Positions 1 through 12,467 are shown, numbered from the stretch's first letter. The stretch: 64,000 nt of DNA from Antitrichia curtipendula (GCA_951230915.1 OX579636.1:39429567-39493566); one strand, 5' to 3'. Made by a program: numbers and translations. Notes: a model not told the origin generated them from the sequence alone.

Positions 1-3
1 TTT

Positions 4-264
4 GTGGCTTTGTATCTGAAGAAGTTCGAGGTCAAAGTGTCGACTTACTACCTAAGCAAAGCTGAGAGGTTGGACAACTTAACTAATCGAGCTATGGCAG
101 CCTTAGTGAAACTTTTCTTTGTGATGAAGAAGGGAGAAGATGGAGAGTCAAAATATCTGGAAGAAGTAAAAAAGGCTTACTCCACGTCTCCACCTAAGAG
201 ATTTTTTACTACTATGAATTTCAAAAACACCAAGGCCAAGTATAAACTGTATAGTGTCTATTAA
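4..264 (+). pseudogene. open-frame fragment at left edge
   Basis: An 86-codon frame that begins with GTG rather than ATG and is probably open into sequence left of the window. The protein is lysine-rich and mostly helical in appearance (LKKFEVKVSTYYLSKAERLD). I recognise no family. It may belong to the decayed coding relic that resumes at about 1046. Confidence 0.25.
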
Positions 265-771
265 GTAGACTTGAAGATGGAATTGTATAATCTATATTAA
301 TATTCTCTAGAGCTTCTATGTAAAAGGAGAAAACGTCATCAATGTTTACTCAAGGTCTAAATTCATGATTGCCACAAAAGTCACAAGTCAAATCCTTTTG
401 GAATTTATCTTTGAGATGAAGATGACTATTGAACTAAGATTGTTATCTTGGGCTCAAAAATAACAATCTTGGTTCAATGGCAATCTTTGGTTCAAAGATA
501 ATAGTGTTATTATCTTACAAAATGGGTCTTACTCTATATTTTCATATTTTGAATCATGTGCAACCACAATTGCTTTTCTATCTTTGATTCAAGGATAATC
601 TCATTGGAAATTCAATGAGTAACCTACTCTACCTATTGAACTTCATTGATGGTTGTTTTGCAAATATATGGCTCTCCTTTTACGGTATTACCAAGCGGCA
701 TTTATTGGAAAAACTTTGGGAGATGGCAAAGTATGGTAGTTCCTTAGATATTAACAATTTCTACCATGGAC

Positions 772-1035
772 GGTGTATTTAACTACTTGTAGACTATTCA
801 ATGAATTATGGACTAAGTATGATCTATACAAACATTGGGAGATCTCACAACGTTTGTATAGATCGGGAGATCCCCTGATGGTTATATAGATCACTCGATG
901 TTTTGGATTGATCCCTTGATGAAAATTTAGATCTCCCAATGATTTAGATAGATCCTCAAATGCTCAATCGAGAGATTTCCCGATGACTAGTATGTATTAT
1001 GGACTTTCAAAAGTTCAGAAGTAGTTAAATACGCC
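772..1035. mobile_element. small TIR element, superfamily unclear
   Basis: The ends form an inverted repeat of about 17 bp with one mismatch: ggtgtatttaactactt at 772-788 against aagtagttaaatacgcc at 1019-1035. Inside lies a perfect 13-bp inverted pair (gatctatacaaac at 821-833, gtttgtatagatc at 852-864) followed by AGATC-rich degenerate repeats. I saw no clear target-site duplication. It sits between two pieces of a decayed coding region. Confidence 0.45.
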
Positions 1036-1045
1036 ATAATTGAGA

Positions 1046-2244
1046 ACTCGCCATATCCTCTAGGCTATGAGCATCCAGATAACCTGGAAACTCCAGAATT
1101 GAACTCTAAATCCACGTCTTTGAAGGATGGCAACGTAGAAACCTCAAGGGGAGAAAGGAAATTTATGTTAACGAGGGTGCTACGCAACTTTTGACATCAA
1201 TGAATTGGGGACAAATACTGAGATCATCCAAATGGATGATGTGGAAGTTGTCGCGGTAGACTTTCAAGTGGTGGATTAGGGTTCCATATTGACATCCAAG
1301 TGAGTTTAAGAGTCGAAGGGTGGCGTGGGGAAGGAAAAGAAGAAGAAAGCCAAGAGGCCTATCAAGGACATAGTAGCAAACTATAACCTCAGTGACATCA
1401 AAGACACCTACTTGGACTTAATGAACTTTAACTATAGGAATCCGGAGCCAAGTGCAACAACTGCGTTTGCGGGCAATGAAGAAGTGGAATCTACTATAGA
1501 GTTGCAAATTGAAATCGTTTTTTAATCTTGGGTTCCTTTGGTCACTAGCCAAGCATTAGTTTGTCCTATCAAGGCAGAGAATAAGGATTTCTAGAAGGAA
1601 AGACAAGAAAAGAAGGCCTTGAAAAAAGCGGAGGAGGCCAGAAAATGGGCAACAAAGCAAGCCGATTGAAGTTGGAACTTGAGAAACTCTGAAAAGATAA
1701 TGATTCTCTGAAAACAATGTCCCAAGGTCCTCTTGCCTCTCAGCCCCCTCAATTTGAAGTGCATGTCGGAGTTATTCCTTCTCAAATCTTTGGTTTACCA
1801 ATGTTTGTGACCAATACCTAGGGTTATCTTCAAGTCAAAGATAATCTTGCCTTTGAGCCTCCTTCCGAAAAGTATATTGCTATCCCCTCTCCCTCTATAG
1901 AACAAATCAAGGTCCATCACTTCCTAATGTTAGACGGGGGGAGCAAATCCAAAAAGAGATTCCATCCTCTAGAACTGGATTAGAGGGAGTTGAATTTGTT
2001 GTAGATTATTCTTAAAGCAAGGATAAGTTAAGTCAGCTTACTGCCTTGGAACTCCAAAGAGAGTTAGTTCCAAAGACACAAGAAGGCAAGATAGTTTCAG
2101 AACCTATCCCTCCTACGAGTGCTTTTGTAGTCTAAGAAATGGAGGTAGAGCTTGAAATCCCCCCTGATGACAAGGATGAGACTCTTGATGATAGGACTTG
2201 CATAGACAAGAATGCCAAGCTCCTAATGAAAACTAACCCTAATT
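1046..2244 (+). pseudogene. decayed coding relic, unrecognised
   Basis: Successive stretches read as plausible protein but are broken by in-frame stops and at least one frame change. The piece at 1048-1191 reads SPYPLGYEHPDN and onward to a stop. The piece at 1325-1525 is lysine-rich (KEKKKKAKRPIKD). After a stop the same frame continues at 1526-1660 and includes the helical, charged run EKKALKKAEEARKWATKQAD. Near 1729 the readable frame changes and continues with FEVHVGVIPSQIFGLP and DNLAFEPPSEKYIAIPSPS. The last piece ends near 2244 with an acidic tail. This looks like one old open frame decaying by point mutation. The composition would suit a retroelement gag-like protein, but I see no zinc knuckle, protease or polymerase motif, so the identity is open. 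The short open frame at 4-264 may be its upstream part, separated by the TIR element at 772-1035. Confidence 0.4.
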
Positions 2245-5200
2245 AACTTAAAAGTAATTTCAAAAATAATCTTTATTTAATCTTGGATTTTTCTAGAAAC
2301 AAGCCTCATTCAAACTTTGAGATCTAGCCCAAAATCAAATCCTCCATTTTTTCTTAGATATTTCTAAAACTACCTTTAAATTATTGGTAATTATGCTAAA
2401 AAAGTCAAACCTATTGTTGGACCTTTCCTATCTTTTAGGGAACAACTTGAAATGAAAAATTAATTGCGTCCTTATTTTTAGAAGGTTCAAATTAGCTGAA
2501 GTTGTCCCCAATCCCCTAATTCCAAGCCATTTGGGCTTGTAAAAACCACGAATAGTAATTCCAAAAGAATGTCAAAAATTCTATTAATTGGAATTTTCAT
2601 TTTTCAAAGAAACTAACCATCTAGGAGTGTCTAAAAGTAGTGCAAGAAAAGACCCCTCATTCACGTCACTTGGACATTGCAGGCTCTTGGTACATCGGTC
2701 AACTTTTCGCCAAATTGTAATTTCTCTTGAAATTCGATGTAGTTGCCAATTTTGGTACTTTTTGATGTCAAAAAGCCTCCAAGCTTGATGAAAAATTTAT
2801 TAGCACAAATAAATCTATCCTAATTTAGTGAGATTTTACCACCACTTGAATAATTTCTATGAATTTTTCAATGCTAGTAAACATGATTGACCTCCCATAG
2901 AGTCATTTTTTCAATTCGAAAAAATCTAAAAAAAGATCCCAAATGCTAAGTGCAAGTTTATATTTAGACTTCGCATCAATATTGGGAGGATCTAAAGTCA
3001 AATCTCTTGATTTAATTCCTCTAAGGAAGAATTATATCTATACTAGGAAATCTGGCGAACCGACTTCACCATTGAGCTCTTGGCGTGTTTTTATACTAAA
3101 AAGCCTCTCTCCAACCTTTGGTTGCATATATATCGGAATCGTGGATTTTTACATATAAAGTTACACATGACTATTCTCAATTCTTGCGAGTCAGATGGAC
3201 CCCCCATGGTGAATCTTTTGTAGAGATTCATAGAACTCTAATGGATTCCTAACAACATATTCTACCATTCTTGTAACCTGTCACATATACTTTCCAGTAA
3301 AAGTCTAATTATGATGTTTTCTACTACTTTGGCCATTAGAGCTCAAACTTGTCTCAAACTTCAAAATGACATTCTAGACACCTAATTAGACAATGAAAAT
3401 AGTAATTGGAAGTATTTAGAGCACTTCTAGACTCTTTAGAAAATATACACCATATTTGAAGGGATTTCTACCAATTATGATGTGAACACTCTTTTTAGTC
3501 CTTTTTTAATGAAAATATTAATAAAAATGAGCAAAACAGGAAAAAAACACCCAAAGACTAGAGTGCCAACTTATGGGCTCACAATGGAGCTAAATCTTAT
3601 ACCACTAGAGGTAGTGACAAAACATTACATGAGTAGACAAATAAATAAATAAATAAATAAATAAAAAGTTTTCAAATGACATAGTGAAACTGTCCAATGG
3701 CATGAGACCCAACTCGAGCCAATAAAATTAAATACCACAGTGCTTAGAGTATCTGCAAGACAATTGCTTTGATTGCTTAAGACAACACTCTATTCATGCA
3801 AAACAAAGTTATTTTGCTCTATAAAATTTTGAATAAAGCTTATAATCTAGGCACAATGTGCATGCATCTCCCAATTGAGTTCCATTCCATTTCAATGAAG
3901 TTCCATATTCAAACTTAAATTACTCTAATCCAAAGCAGAGTCTAGAAATAATGAAAGTTACATTAAAGGCAGCCATTGGGCTACCATTAGAGCTACTCAG
4001 TCCCAAGTCATTGATAGAAAAACATTTGAAAGAGGTTTTTACTTTGAGGTAGTTGTTGCAAATTCTCTTATTGTCCTATGGATTTTGGTATGTGAAATTC
4101 AAGTTTCGTTTTGCAGTGCAGTTGACCGACATGATGTTGGGTGTATTCCAATTCTAGTTGCCAAAGTCGGACGGTGCAATCCACTCAAAAGACAGGTTAA
4201 AATAATCTCAAGAATCCAAATTATTATTCAAAATGCACTCTAAGTTAGCACTCTCAAGAATCAAAATCTGCTCTCAAAATTGGAATATTGGATACAAATT
4301 CTTGCAAACTGTATTCAGAGTTGCATTTCCACATACATAAACCACCCTTGAAATTGAACAACTCAAGCAATGGCCTTTCACAACATGCCTGAAACTTTGA
4401 CGGTGTAATCTAAACTAATTGTGTGCGTGCTCTTTCTAAATTCACCAAGAGTATGAGCAGAGGCAAGCAAGCCGCTCACTCCTCAATCAAATTTTTCAAA
4501 TACCAATACCTTCCCTCAAACCAAAAATCACCGTCATTATAAAACCCTTGCAATCAACAATCAACAATAACGCTCTTGCAATTGGAACTTTATTTCCAGT
4601 ACAGTGATTAGTTTAATATCTAGCAATTCACCAATACAAATCAATTTCTGAGAAGAAAATCTATTTTTTATTATTACAACTGCAAGAATAGAAAAATATA
4701 TTATTTATACTACATTGTGAGCTAATCAATCTCTACCACCACACCGTCAAATTCCCCTAAAAAGTCATCATGATGCCCTTCTAGATTTGTAACTTGTAGT
4801 TCTGAGCTACGCATATTGAAATACACATCAAATTTTGAGTCTCCTACTCTTGTAGCCTTGTGCACAAAGAACACCATGAAGTGAAATTGTCAAACACAAT
4901 CCCGTACATGTCAAAAGTGAAAACGCACAATAATCATTTAAAAAATAGACAATACATTGTTAGCACAAAATTCACTCACAAAAACAAGATCTTTAAGTGA
5001 AATTCAGTTGGTTTAGTACAATGTGTAAGAGAACACACAAAATAAAGTTTTGCCAAACTCATAAAGCAATAATATGTAGAGCATCTACAACAATCAAGTA
5101 TGGACAACTTTGTAAATGATCCAAAATAAGAAAAGAAACTAATCTGGTACAATTGGAGCATATTGAACCTCTTCACCTCCTCTTCATAGAGAGCCTTATT

Positions 5201-5674
5201 TAGCATTTGACTCTTTCTAAACAACAACTTTGTGAATATTATCTATTATAGAGGGTACTTCTCCATAGCTCTTCAAATCTTTGTCATGATCAATACAATT
5301 TGCCCATTAACACAATGCAGTTACATGCAAAAATATTCTTTCATAAATTTCAAATCTCATGACAGAAATGAAAGCCAAGTTGAAAATAGAGGTATTAAAA
5401 GACATAAATAAGAGTCAATGTACACTCAACTACACCATCAACTTGTGATTGACACAAATCTAAGTAATAAGATTTATGCATTCCACTTGTAAGCATGGCA
5501 CATACCAACAAATAAGTTTTCGTCAATGAAATGAATGGAAAACATAAACTTCTACCATAAATACATTCAAGCATACAGCAACAAAAAAAGCAGCATGTAT
5601 CTCGTCAAAATCATCACAAGCTGCCAATTCTTCATGCCTATATGCAGATCTAAAAAGAATCATTTATCAAGATA
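2245..5674. other. gene-free AT-rich intergenic DNA
   Basis: No coding frame with a recognisable motif on either strand. A short (AAAT)n tract lies at about 3639-3665. The rest is AT-rich single-copy-looking sequence with scattered short inverted repeats. Confidence 0.5.
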
Positions 5675-6016
5675 CACTATAACAAAACATGGTAGAAAAA
5701 CCGTACTCAAAATCAAGTGCAATTCTTTTTACGAGTCTTTTTACCATGGGTTTGTGCATTGGCAAGTAGTGGGCCTTCATCTTCTTTTGCAATTTTTGTT
5801 TATAACTTTTAGAATATTGGAGCGAGTATTATACCATTGAAAATATATTTTCAAGACCTTTCCAACGACGTATTACATGCACCAAAAATTTTAAAATAGC
5901 AGTCGAAAATTGCAAAAGAAACACATTGCATACATATAGGGCTTGCACAAAACTGTGGTAAAAAGAACCACACTCGATTTTGAGTGCAGTTTTTTTAACT
6001 ATGTTTTCTTATAGTG
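5675..6016. mobile_element. CACTA-type non-autonomous element, 342 bp
   Basis: It starts CACTATAACAAAACATGG and its other end, read in reverse complement, starts CACTATAAGAAAACATAG. The two ends stay alignable for about 55-80 bp (shared blocks include ACTCAAAATC and TTCTTTTTAC). It is flanked by the identical 3-bp duplication ATA (5672-5674 and 6017-6019), the size expected for CACTA (En/Spm) elements. The inner part is also partly self-complementary (ttttgcaattttt against aaaattgcaaaa), so the whole element can fold back. There is no transposase. Confidence 0.8.
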
Positions 6017-6019
6017 ATA

Positions 6020-7367
6020 AGCTTCAAATTCATCACTATAACAAACAAAAACCACTCTAACAATTTCTTCCAAAGTCATTTCATTCCATAACCTAAACAT
6101 TCGATAATGCCAAAACAAGATATCAAAATTCAGATCAACTCTCAAAATGCCGATTTTAAGTAGAACTTCCTTCAATCATCACGAGTTAGTTCCGTCTTGA
6201 CGCTGCACACATCCTCATGTGTCAGTTCACTGCAACCATGCATTTCCATTCTCAAGTAGAATAACAACAGCAGTAAGTCATTTGAGTCAAATAAAAGTAT
6301 ACATTTGAACAAGATATACACTAATATGTCATTAGCAAGTCACAGTCACAAAACAAACTCAAATTAAATGCTTGTGTATTGATAGTAATGTTCACGGCAT
6401 GCCAATCTGCCTCAGATGAAAGGAGATCATACAATCTAGTGAAAAGAGGCAGCACAGTTGTGTGTGTCCCCCACCACACACACAAACCACAAAAATCAGA
6501 AGCCGTCTAATTCATTTCAAAAAAAAATTCACACACACACACCAAGAAAAATCAATAGCCATCAGATGTACATACGAATATGGTACAAATATACATACAA
6601 ATACAATACACTCATATATGGATATGGACGACGGGATATGGATACGACAGTATGAGATTATCCCGTACTAATTGTTTGCAATCCCATCCTTCCAAAATTA
6701 TAAGAGGGGTGGAATGGGGTTTAAATTTTCATTAAATTTTTTTTTGTCATGGTGCATAGTTTCACATTAAAATCTGAATTTTTTGAGTTGTGTGCACAAA
6801 GTGTCACTATGCTATGCACTCAAAAATGGTTGCACCAGCCAAACAACACCAAATGAAAGGAGATTATACATGAGAGTCGACATTGCACCTCCAAGTTTCA
6901 CTTTCTAGTTCAATTTTTTCTCTAACCCTAAACAAAAAATGCCAATTAAACCAAGCAGCATCACAAATCCAAGAACTTGCTGAAGGCCCTATTCCAACTC
7001 AAATCTCAAAACTTTGAGCTTCTTTCATTCTCATTAAGGAAAAGAAGGAGAACAAGAAGCAAGCCACAAGAACAAAAAGACCGTTGAAGTTCCCTCATCT
7101 CCTAATATGCCCATACACTATTAGAAAACCAAGACCAAAAAAATAAAAAAATAAACTGATTTTTGCTATTTGAAGAACTGAAACGATCGTTTTTACTCAT
7201 TTTTGAACTTTTTGTGAAAATCAACAAAAAGACGCCTATTTTCTGTTGATTTGAGTAATGCAATGACCGAATCAATAGAATTTTAGGAAATATGAAATCT
7301 TTTTGGAATCCTTTGAAATCTTTTGGAATCTAAGTCCATTTTCATAATTCTATTTTAATTTATTTTA
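6020..7367. other. gene-free AT-rich DNA
   Basis: No gene recognised. It contains CA-rich stretches near 6466-6545 that create spurious open frames. A possible solitary CACTA-like end (cactattagaaaa) lies near 7117, with no partner found. Confidence 0.4.
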
Positions 7368-7560
7368 TCATACAACATAATCTTTCAATTCATAAGTGCT
7401 ATTGTTGTGGTTTATTTTTCGATATGATTTCTAATATGTCTAATTTGAATTAGTACGGTTTCAATTCAAAAAATATTGATGAAACTTATCAAAATGTTGT
7501 TTTTTGTTCAATATAGAGGAAATTCCAAGAAACTCAAAAAAGGCCTTAGGCATTTGGGTG
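7368..7560 (-). mobile_element. truncated TTAA element, family B fragment
   Basis: The last ~190 bp match one end of the family B copy at 36716-38292, including ctcaaaaaaggccttagg and an end catttgggtg followed by TTAA at 7561-7564. The other half is missing. Confidence 0.5.
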
Positions 7561-7564
7561 TTAA

Positions 7565-8309
7565 GGATTTGATGAAGAACAATTTGGAATTTAGAAAAAG
7601 ACCAAACATCGAATGATATAATTACTAATGTAATTTCAAATATCTTGTGAAAATTTTAAAATATAAAGATTGCAATTGCCCAAATCTTACCCTTTAATTA
7701 TTCATTTTTTGTAATACCATTTGCCTTTCTTGATTCCTTATATAGATTGTTGGGTGGCATGAAGAATATATTATCATTTTAAGAATGTACCATCAAAACT
7801 ATTTATTAAATTTATTATTTTACGCAACCTTGATCAACACACAAAATTTCATTTTTTTTTTTTAAATCCCATTTTTGGTCAATTATTTTGTGTACTTTTC
7901 ATTGTGTTACATAACAATTGATTGAAAAATATTGGTAATTAACTTTTCAAATTGTATTGTAGAACATTTAAGAAACAAAAATGTGCTCATCTCACTTTGT
8001 AAATAAATGCACATTACATAAGAAAAATTTTACACCAGAAAAAAATCAATGTCAAGGTGTTGCCTTTCCAAGTTTTATTAAATAGATATTTTTAAATTAT
8101 AATTATATTTTACTAATTGATCCTTACATTATGACTATATGTATACGCTTGAATATGACGATTTAATTGATTTATCAAAACTAATTCTAATTTTGCGAAA
8201 TTTGTTGTACAAATTTGTTATTAGACTTCATAGTGGGATTGCAAGACTTCTTGGAGGGTACTATATAATGGATTCTCTTAAAACCATTTACAATTCAGTT
8301 TCACTTAAA
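7565..8309. other. gene-free AT-rich DNA
   Basis: Very AT-rich sequence with no gene, RNA or clear repeat termini recognised. Confidence 0.4.
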
Positions 8310-8312
8310 CTC

Positions 8313-8662
8313 AGCAGACTTTGGTGGCCATTTTGGCATAGTAATTACCTTTTTTTCAGAAACTTTGATCTAAGAAACGTTGCATAGTCAAGCTAAATTT
8401 CGTCTCCAAAAATTCATTTGAGATTTCAAGACTCCAATCAAAATTTATGGGCGAAATTCAAAGAGGGATTGAAAAGGAGTTTTTTTATACTTTTTCAAAC
8501 ATCCTCTCTAAATTTGGCTCATAAATTTTTATTGAAGGCTTGAAATTTCAAAAGGATTTTTCTAAATTAAAGTTAGTTTGATTTTACAGCTTTCATTAGT
8601 TCAAAGTTTATTGAAAAAAAATTGTTCTACTATGTCAAAATGGCCTCCAAAGTCTATTGATT
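8313..8662. mobile_element. foldback element, arms about 170 bp
   Basis: A long imperfect inverted repeat centred near 8487. The outer left arm reads gactttggtggccatttt and the right arm is its near complement aaaatggcctccaaagtc. Inner blocks also pair, for example aatttatgggcgaaattc with the segment near 8520-8535. The transcript could form a hairpin of about 170 bp. No coding capacity and no clear target duplication were seen. Confidence 0.65.
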
Positions 8663-8732
8663 TAACAAAGCAAACAAGAAATTATTAGAAAACTAGTTAA
8701 ATAAAAACTTACTCTTAACATTAACATGTAAA

Positions 8733-8845
8733 GGTTTGGATGGTGTAATGGTAGAACCTTTGGACCCCCACCACAAGGTCCAAGGTTTGAACTTCAAGAG
8801 TGATGCCCTGCTTGTGTGGTAGGCTGCCAAGGTGGCCCTGCCAAT
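8733..8845 (+). repeat. tRNA-like SINE head or tRNA relic
   Basis: It contains a good Pol III A box (tggtgtaatgg, 8741-8751) and, 32 bp further on, a B-box-like sequence (ggtttgaactt, 8784-8794). The order and spacing match a tRNA gene. The anticodon arm does not fold into a clean tRNA, and tRNA-unlike sequence follows, so a SINE head or decayed tRNA is more likely than a working tRNA. Confidence 0.45.
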
Positions 8846-8870
8846 GCTTTTGAAAAATTAATTTTTCAGT

Positions 8871-10528
8871 TGCCTGAGTTTTTTAGGTAGTCAAAAAAAA
8901 TCTAAAATATTTGAAAAGGATTTGAAAAAATCTTTGAAAATTTTAAATATTAAATTTTTTTTCCAGATTTGTCTAAAATAATAGAAAAAACTAATAGATT
9001 TTAATTGATTTTTGTCCAATACAACGCAACCCAAACAACAGGTGCAAACAACAGTTTCCAATTGTTTTGGTGGCAAATTTTCTAAGAATGATAAAAATTG
9101 AAATTGACAGTTTGTATTATAAAAATTTGAAATTAAGACAATTCAAAGCTTTATAATATAGTTGAGCTAGTTTTTTTCACTTTAAGCACTTATATCTTGT
9201 GGTTGATACAATTGAAGTTTTTGAAATTTGTTTGTTTGTTTTTGTTGGATTTACTTTTTATTTGGATTTAATCATGGTTTTGGTTTGTTTAGGTTTTAGT
9301 AAAGTTTTGACTTTTTATTTTTATTTTGCTTTTTAGTTTCGATTTTGTTAATACCTTGGCTTTTCATTTTTAGGAGGTCCGGGCCTTGGGGAGGTCATTT
9401 TTTTTATTGGGTAGAGGCATAGGATCAAAGGAGATTTTGTTTTTTGCTTAATTCCTTTAGTGACCATCATGATAGACGCATAGAAGGTTTCTTCAATAAC
9501 CAAATAGTCAAGGATCAATGTGAAGACTTTAGGCTCATTGGAGAAGTTTTTGTAGAATATTTTTCTATTTATTGTTTTAGGCTTCTTTATGAGAAAAGTT
9601 TGATGGACATTGAATTCATTTGGTAGAGAGAATTTTTTCCCACCCACATGGTGACAATTTTTGTTGCTACTAGGACTTTGTAGGAAATTGCTTCTTTTTT
9701 TTTAGTTTTAAAATTTTTTTTGCTAAAAATAAAGGCATTGTGTTCCATGCTCAAAGTGGAAGGATGTTTGGAGGATTTGTTCATCCATTGAAGAGGATCT
9801 CACAATTTTTAATTGCCTGAAAATTGAATTTGTCAATATTATAGTTGACCAATACAACCTTGGAGGATATACACATACGGACTTTGGTAGAGACTAAAGG
9901 AAGCAGTGCTACAAAGAAAGTAGTACAAGGCAAAGTTGTAGAGGAAACTTGTGGCAGTATGGGCACCGCGTAGGTATTTTGTATATGTTTGAAGTCATAG
10001 TGAACGCATAGTATTAAAGATAAACCAAGAATGTCAAGCTAATGGAGATGAATTGAAATTTGTATTTTGAATTAACCATTCAAGTGGATTGGAGTTGTTG
10101 GTGATTATTTTAAATTGGCATATAAATGGTATAATATTAAAGTAATTGCACTATGTAATGACAAAAGACTGAATCATTCAAGCAAAAAGAGTATTTGAAA
10201 TCACAACAACATTCATAATGAGTGTGGAAGTTTAAAATGAAGGGAAATGAAGGTTCCCATTCAAAAATACATTTGTGCTAGTATACGATACAATGTATCG
10301 ACTATCGATTACATATTTGAAAATTTTGGAGGTATCATATTTTTGAAAACATACATATTAACAAACAATAACTTATACAATGAGTGCAATTGGCCAAATG
10401 CAAGAATGCCTAATTAAATTATCAGTGTTTATTAGGTTTGTTGAAACCAACTTAGTCAGATTGGGCAGACCGTTCATTAAAAAATCAAGCAAGACGGATC
10501 GTTGTGCTTCATCACTCATTGTTCTAAT
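8871..10528. other. gene-free AT-rich DNA
   Basis: Short open frames near 9348-9966 carry no recognised motif and disagree in frame. I see no gene here. Confidence 0.4.
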
Positions 10529-10959
10529 TTAACCCCTAAAGGACAAGCCTATGTCCACCAATTCCAGCTTCACAATCTTTATTTTTATTTTTGCTACCAT
10601 TTTGCAATTAAATATGAATGAAATTTTTTTTAATTTTTTTTTCAAAGATTTTTTTAATTTATTTTGATGAGTTGTATCAAATTTTTCTAAATTCTAAATT
10701 CAAATTCAAACTAAACATACTAGAAATCACATAGGAAAAGAAAACACAACAATATCACTTATGGATTGAAAGATTATAATATTTGATTATGATTTATGAG
10801 GGTGTTAAAATTGCAAAAGTGATTTGAAGTCTTTCAATCCTTTTTTCACATGTCAAATCTGAAAAGTTGGTCAGCAAAAAAATACAAATATAAAAGGCCT
10901 AACATACATAACCCCAATCAATTTATGGCTTCTCAAAATCTACTTTACAATTTTCTTAA

Positions 10960-11887
10960 CCCCTAAAGTTCCATGACTATGTTTTCACCAAAAACACTCA
11001 AGAACTGCCCTTTCTAGTACAAGTACCATATTTTTGAAAAAAGAACTTTATTTGACACACATAACCATAGGATCTTGGAATATGCTGACTTGAAAACATG
11101 TGGTTAAAATTTCAGAACTTTGCACCACGTGGATAGCAAGATCACTGAAATTGTTTTTTTGACCCTGCAAAAAACCGGGCAGCTGTACTACAGAAGCTCA
11201 CTTTTCTATGAAAAAATGTCCAAAATGGTGGTGCTTCTTTGGATTGTTTTTTATAGACAAGTTGGCTACATGCTTAAAAAATTTCACATCATTTGGAATT
11301 GTACAACATACAGGAAACAAATAGTAAGTAGAAGAAAGTAGCGTGGGAAGTAGAGAATGATTCAAAATACTAAATTGTTAAGAATTTAGTTATGGAATTG
11401 GAAAATGCCAATTTCAATGGTTGAAATGTTGTAATAAACAATCTACATCCTATGATTTTATTTTTTTCAAAAAATATTGAAAATTGAGTAAGATAAAAGA
11501 CTTCAAAGTTTATTTTAGAGTAGAGATTCCATAATTGCTCGCAAACTAAATCTCCTCATAACTTTTGACTCATTGGTCAAAATGGAATGATTAAAAGCTT
11601 TCAATTGCACGTATATATAACTCTAGAAAACGAATTTCAAATTTTTGTTTCTGGAAAAAGTGATTTTTTCTGATCTGCCTATACTGCATGGTCGAGAAAA
11701 AAAGTAACATATTAGGCCATAACTTTTGACTCATATTTCCAAATGTCATAGAATTTAGTGCATATGAAAGATATTCCTTGCATACAACTTCTATTAAAAT
11801 TTCAGCCAAAAATATGAAAATCTCTAGTCACAGGTACCTGCCTAAAATTTATATATTGCCAAAAAATGCATGCTAGTCCTTTAAGGG
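10960..11887 (+). mobile_element. TTAA element, family A copy 1 (928 bp)
   Basis: Flanked by TTAA at 10956-10959 and 11888-11891. The left end is CCCCTAAAGTTCCATGACTA and the right end is GTCCTTTAAGGG. It is collinear over its full length with the copies at 19996-20921 and 35786-36711. It is inserted in element B2: the equivalent place in B1 (about 12820) has a single TTGA/TTAA-like site and no insertion. No open frame is shared by the three copies. Confidence 0.85.
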
Positions 11888-11979
11888 TTAAATGAATTTC
11901 TAATGTGATTTTTTCTCTAAGATCTTGTGTATTTGAGGCTCATGTCTAAGAGCCCTCAACACTATGGAAAGTCAAGATT

Positions 11980-12315
11980 AAAGCCTCGCACATGGGAGGC
12001 TGATGGGGCTCCATCCGATCCCCAATGTTGTAAGGTGGGCCCCCACCAACGTTACCGAAATTCTCTCTTGAGTTATCCCACCTAGGTCTGCAAGTTGATT
12101 TTCTTGAAGGTCTAGGGGCTTCACAAAATATTCTCCCCTATGCCTCATGCAGTCCCTCAAGCATCATGCTAATCCCTCGGTAACTCTCCATGTAAGGGTT
12201 GATCCCTCATCAGTTCTGGAGGCTGACTCATTGGATTTAGATCATCCCAACCCTCCGTTTGTGGCCTTGAGATTTGGTCCCTCACACCTCCATTTGAGTG
12301 CATGTGTAAGGCCCT
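11980..12315. mobile_element. 336-bp TIR element with 3-bp ATT duplication
   Basis: An insertion defined by comparison with B1, which reads agtcaagattgcaatggg where B2 is interrupted. The flanks are ATT at 11977-11979 and 12316-12318. The ends are AAAGCCTCGCACATG and, in reverse complement, AGGGCCTTACACATG. It is clearly richer in GC than its surroundings. The 3-bp duplication suits PIF/Harbinger or CACTA, though neither the terminus nor the target sequence is typical of either. Confidence 0.7.
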
Positions 12316-12467
12316 ATTGCAATGGACACCCTTGCACAAAATCTTGAATAGAAAAATCATAGTCAACCATTTTCAAATTTGAATTTTTGGTGCTAAAATT
12401 AGACTTCAAAAAAATCTTTCAAAAATATAAACTATTAAATATAGCAATTTAGTTAGGTTTTGTTTAA

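Noticed and set aside
6458..6671. Overlapping histidine/threonine-rich frames
   Set aside because: They are a by-product of CA-rich low-complexity sequence read in two frames.
11120..11341. 73-codon frame in family A copy 1, with a 60-codon match in copy 2 at 20211-20393
   Set aside because: Related frames appear in both copies, but copy 1's is shifted at its start, each ends in a run of basic residues without a motif, and I found no comparable frame in the inverted copy 3. This is better explained by DNA similarity between copies than by a conserved protein.
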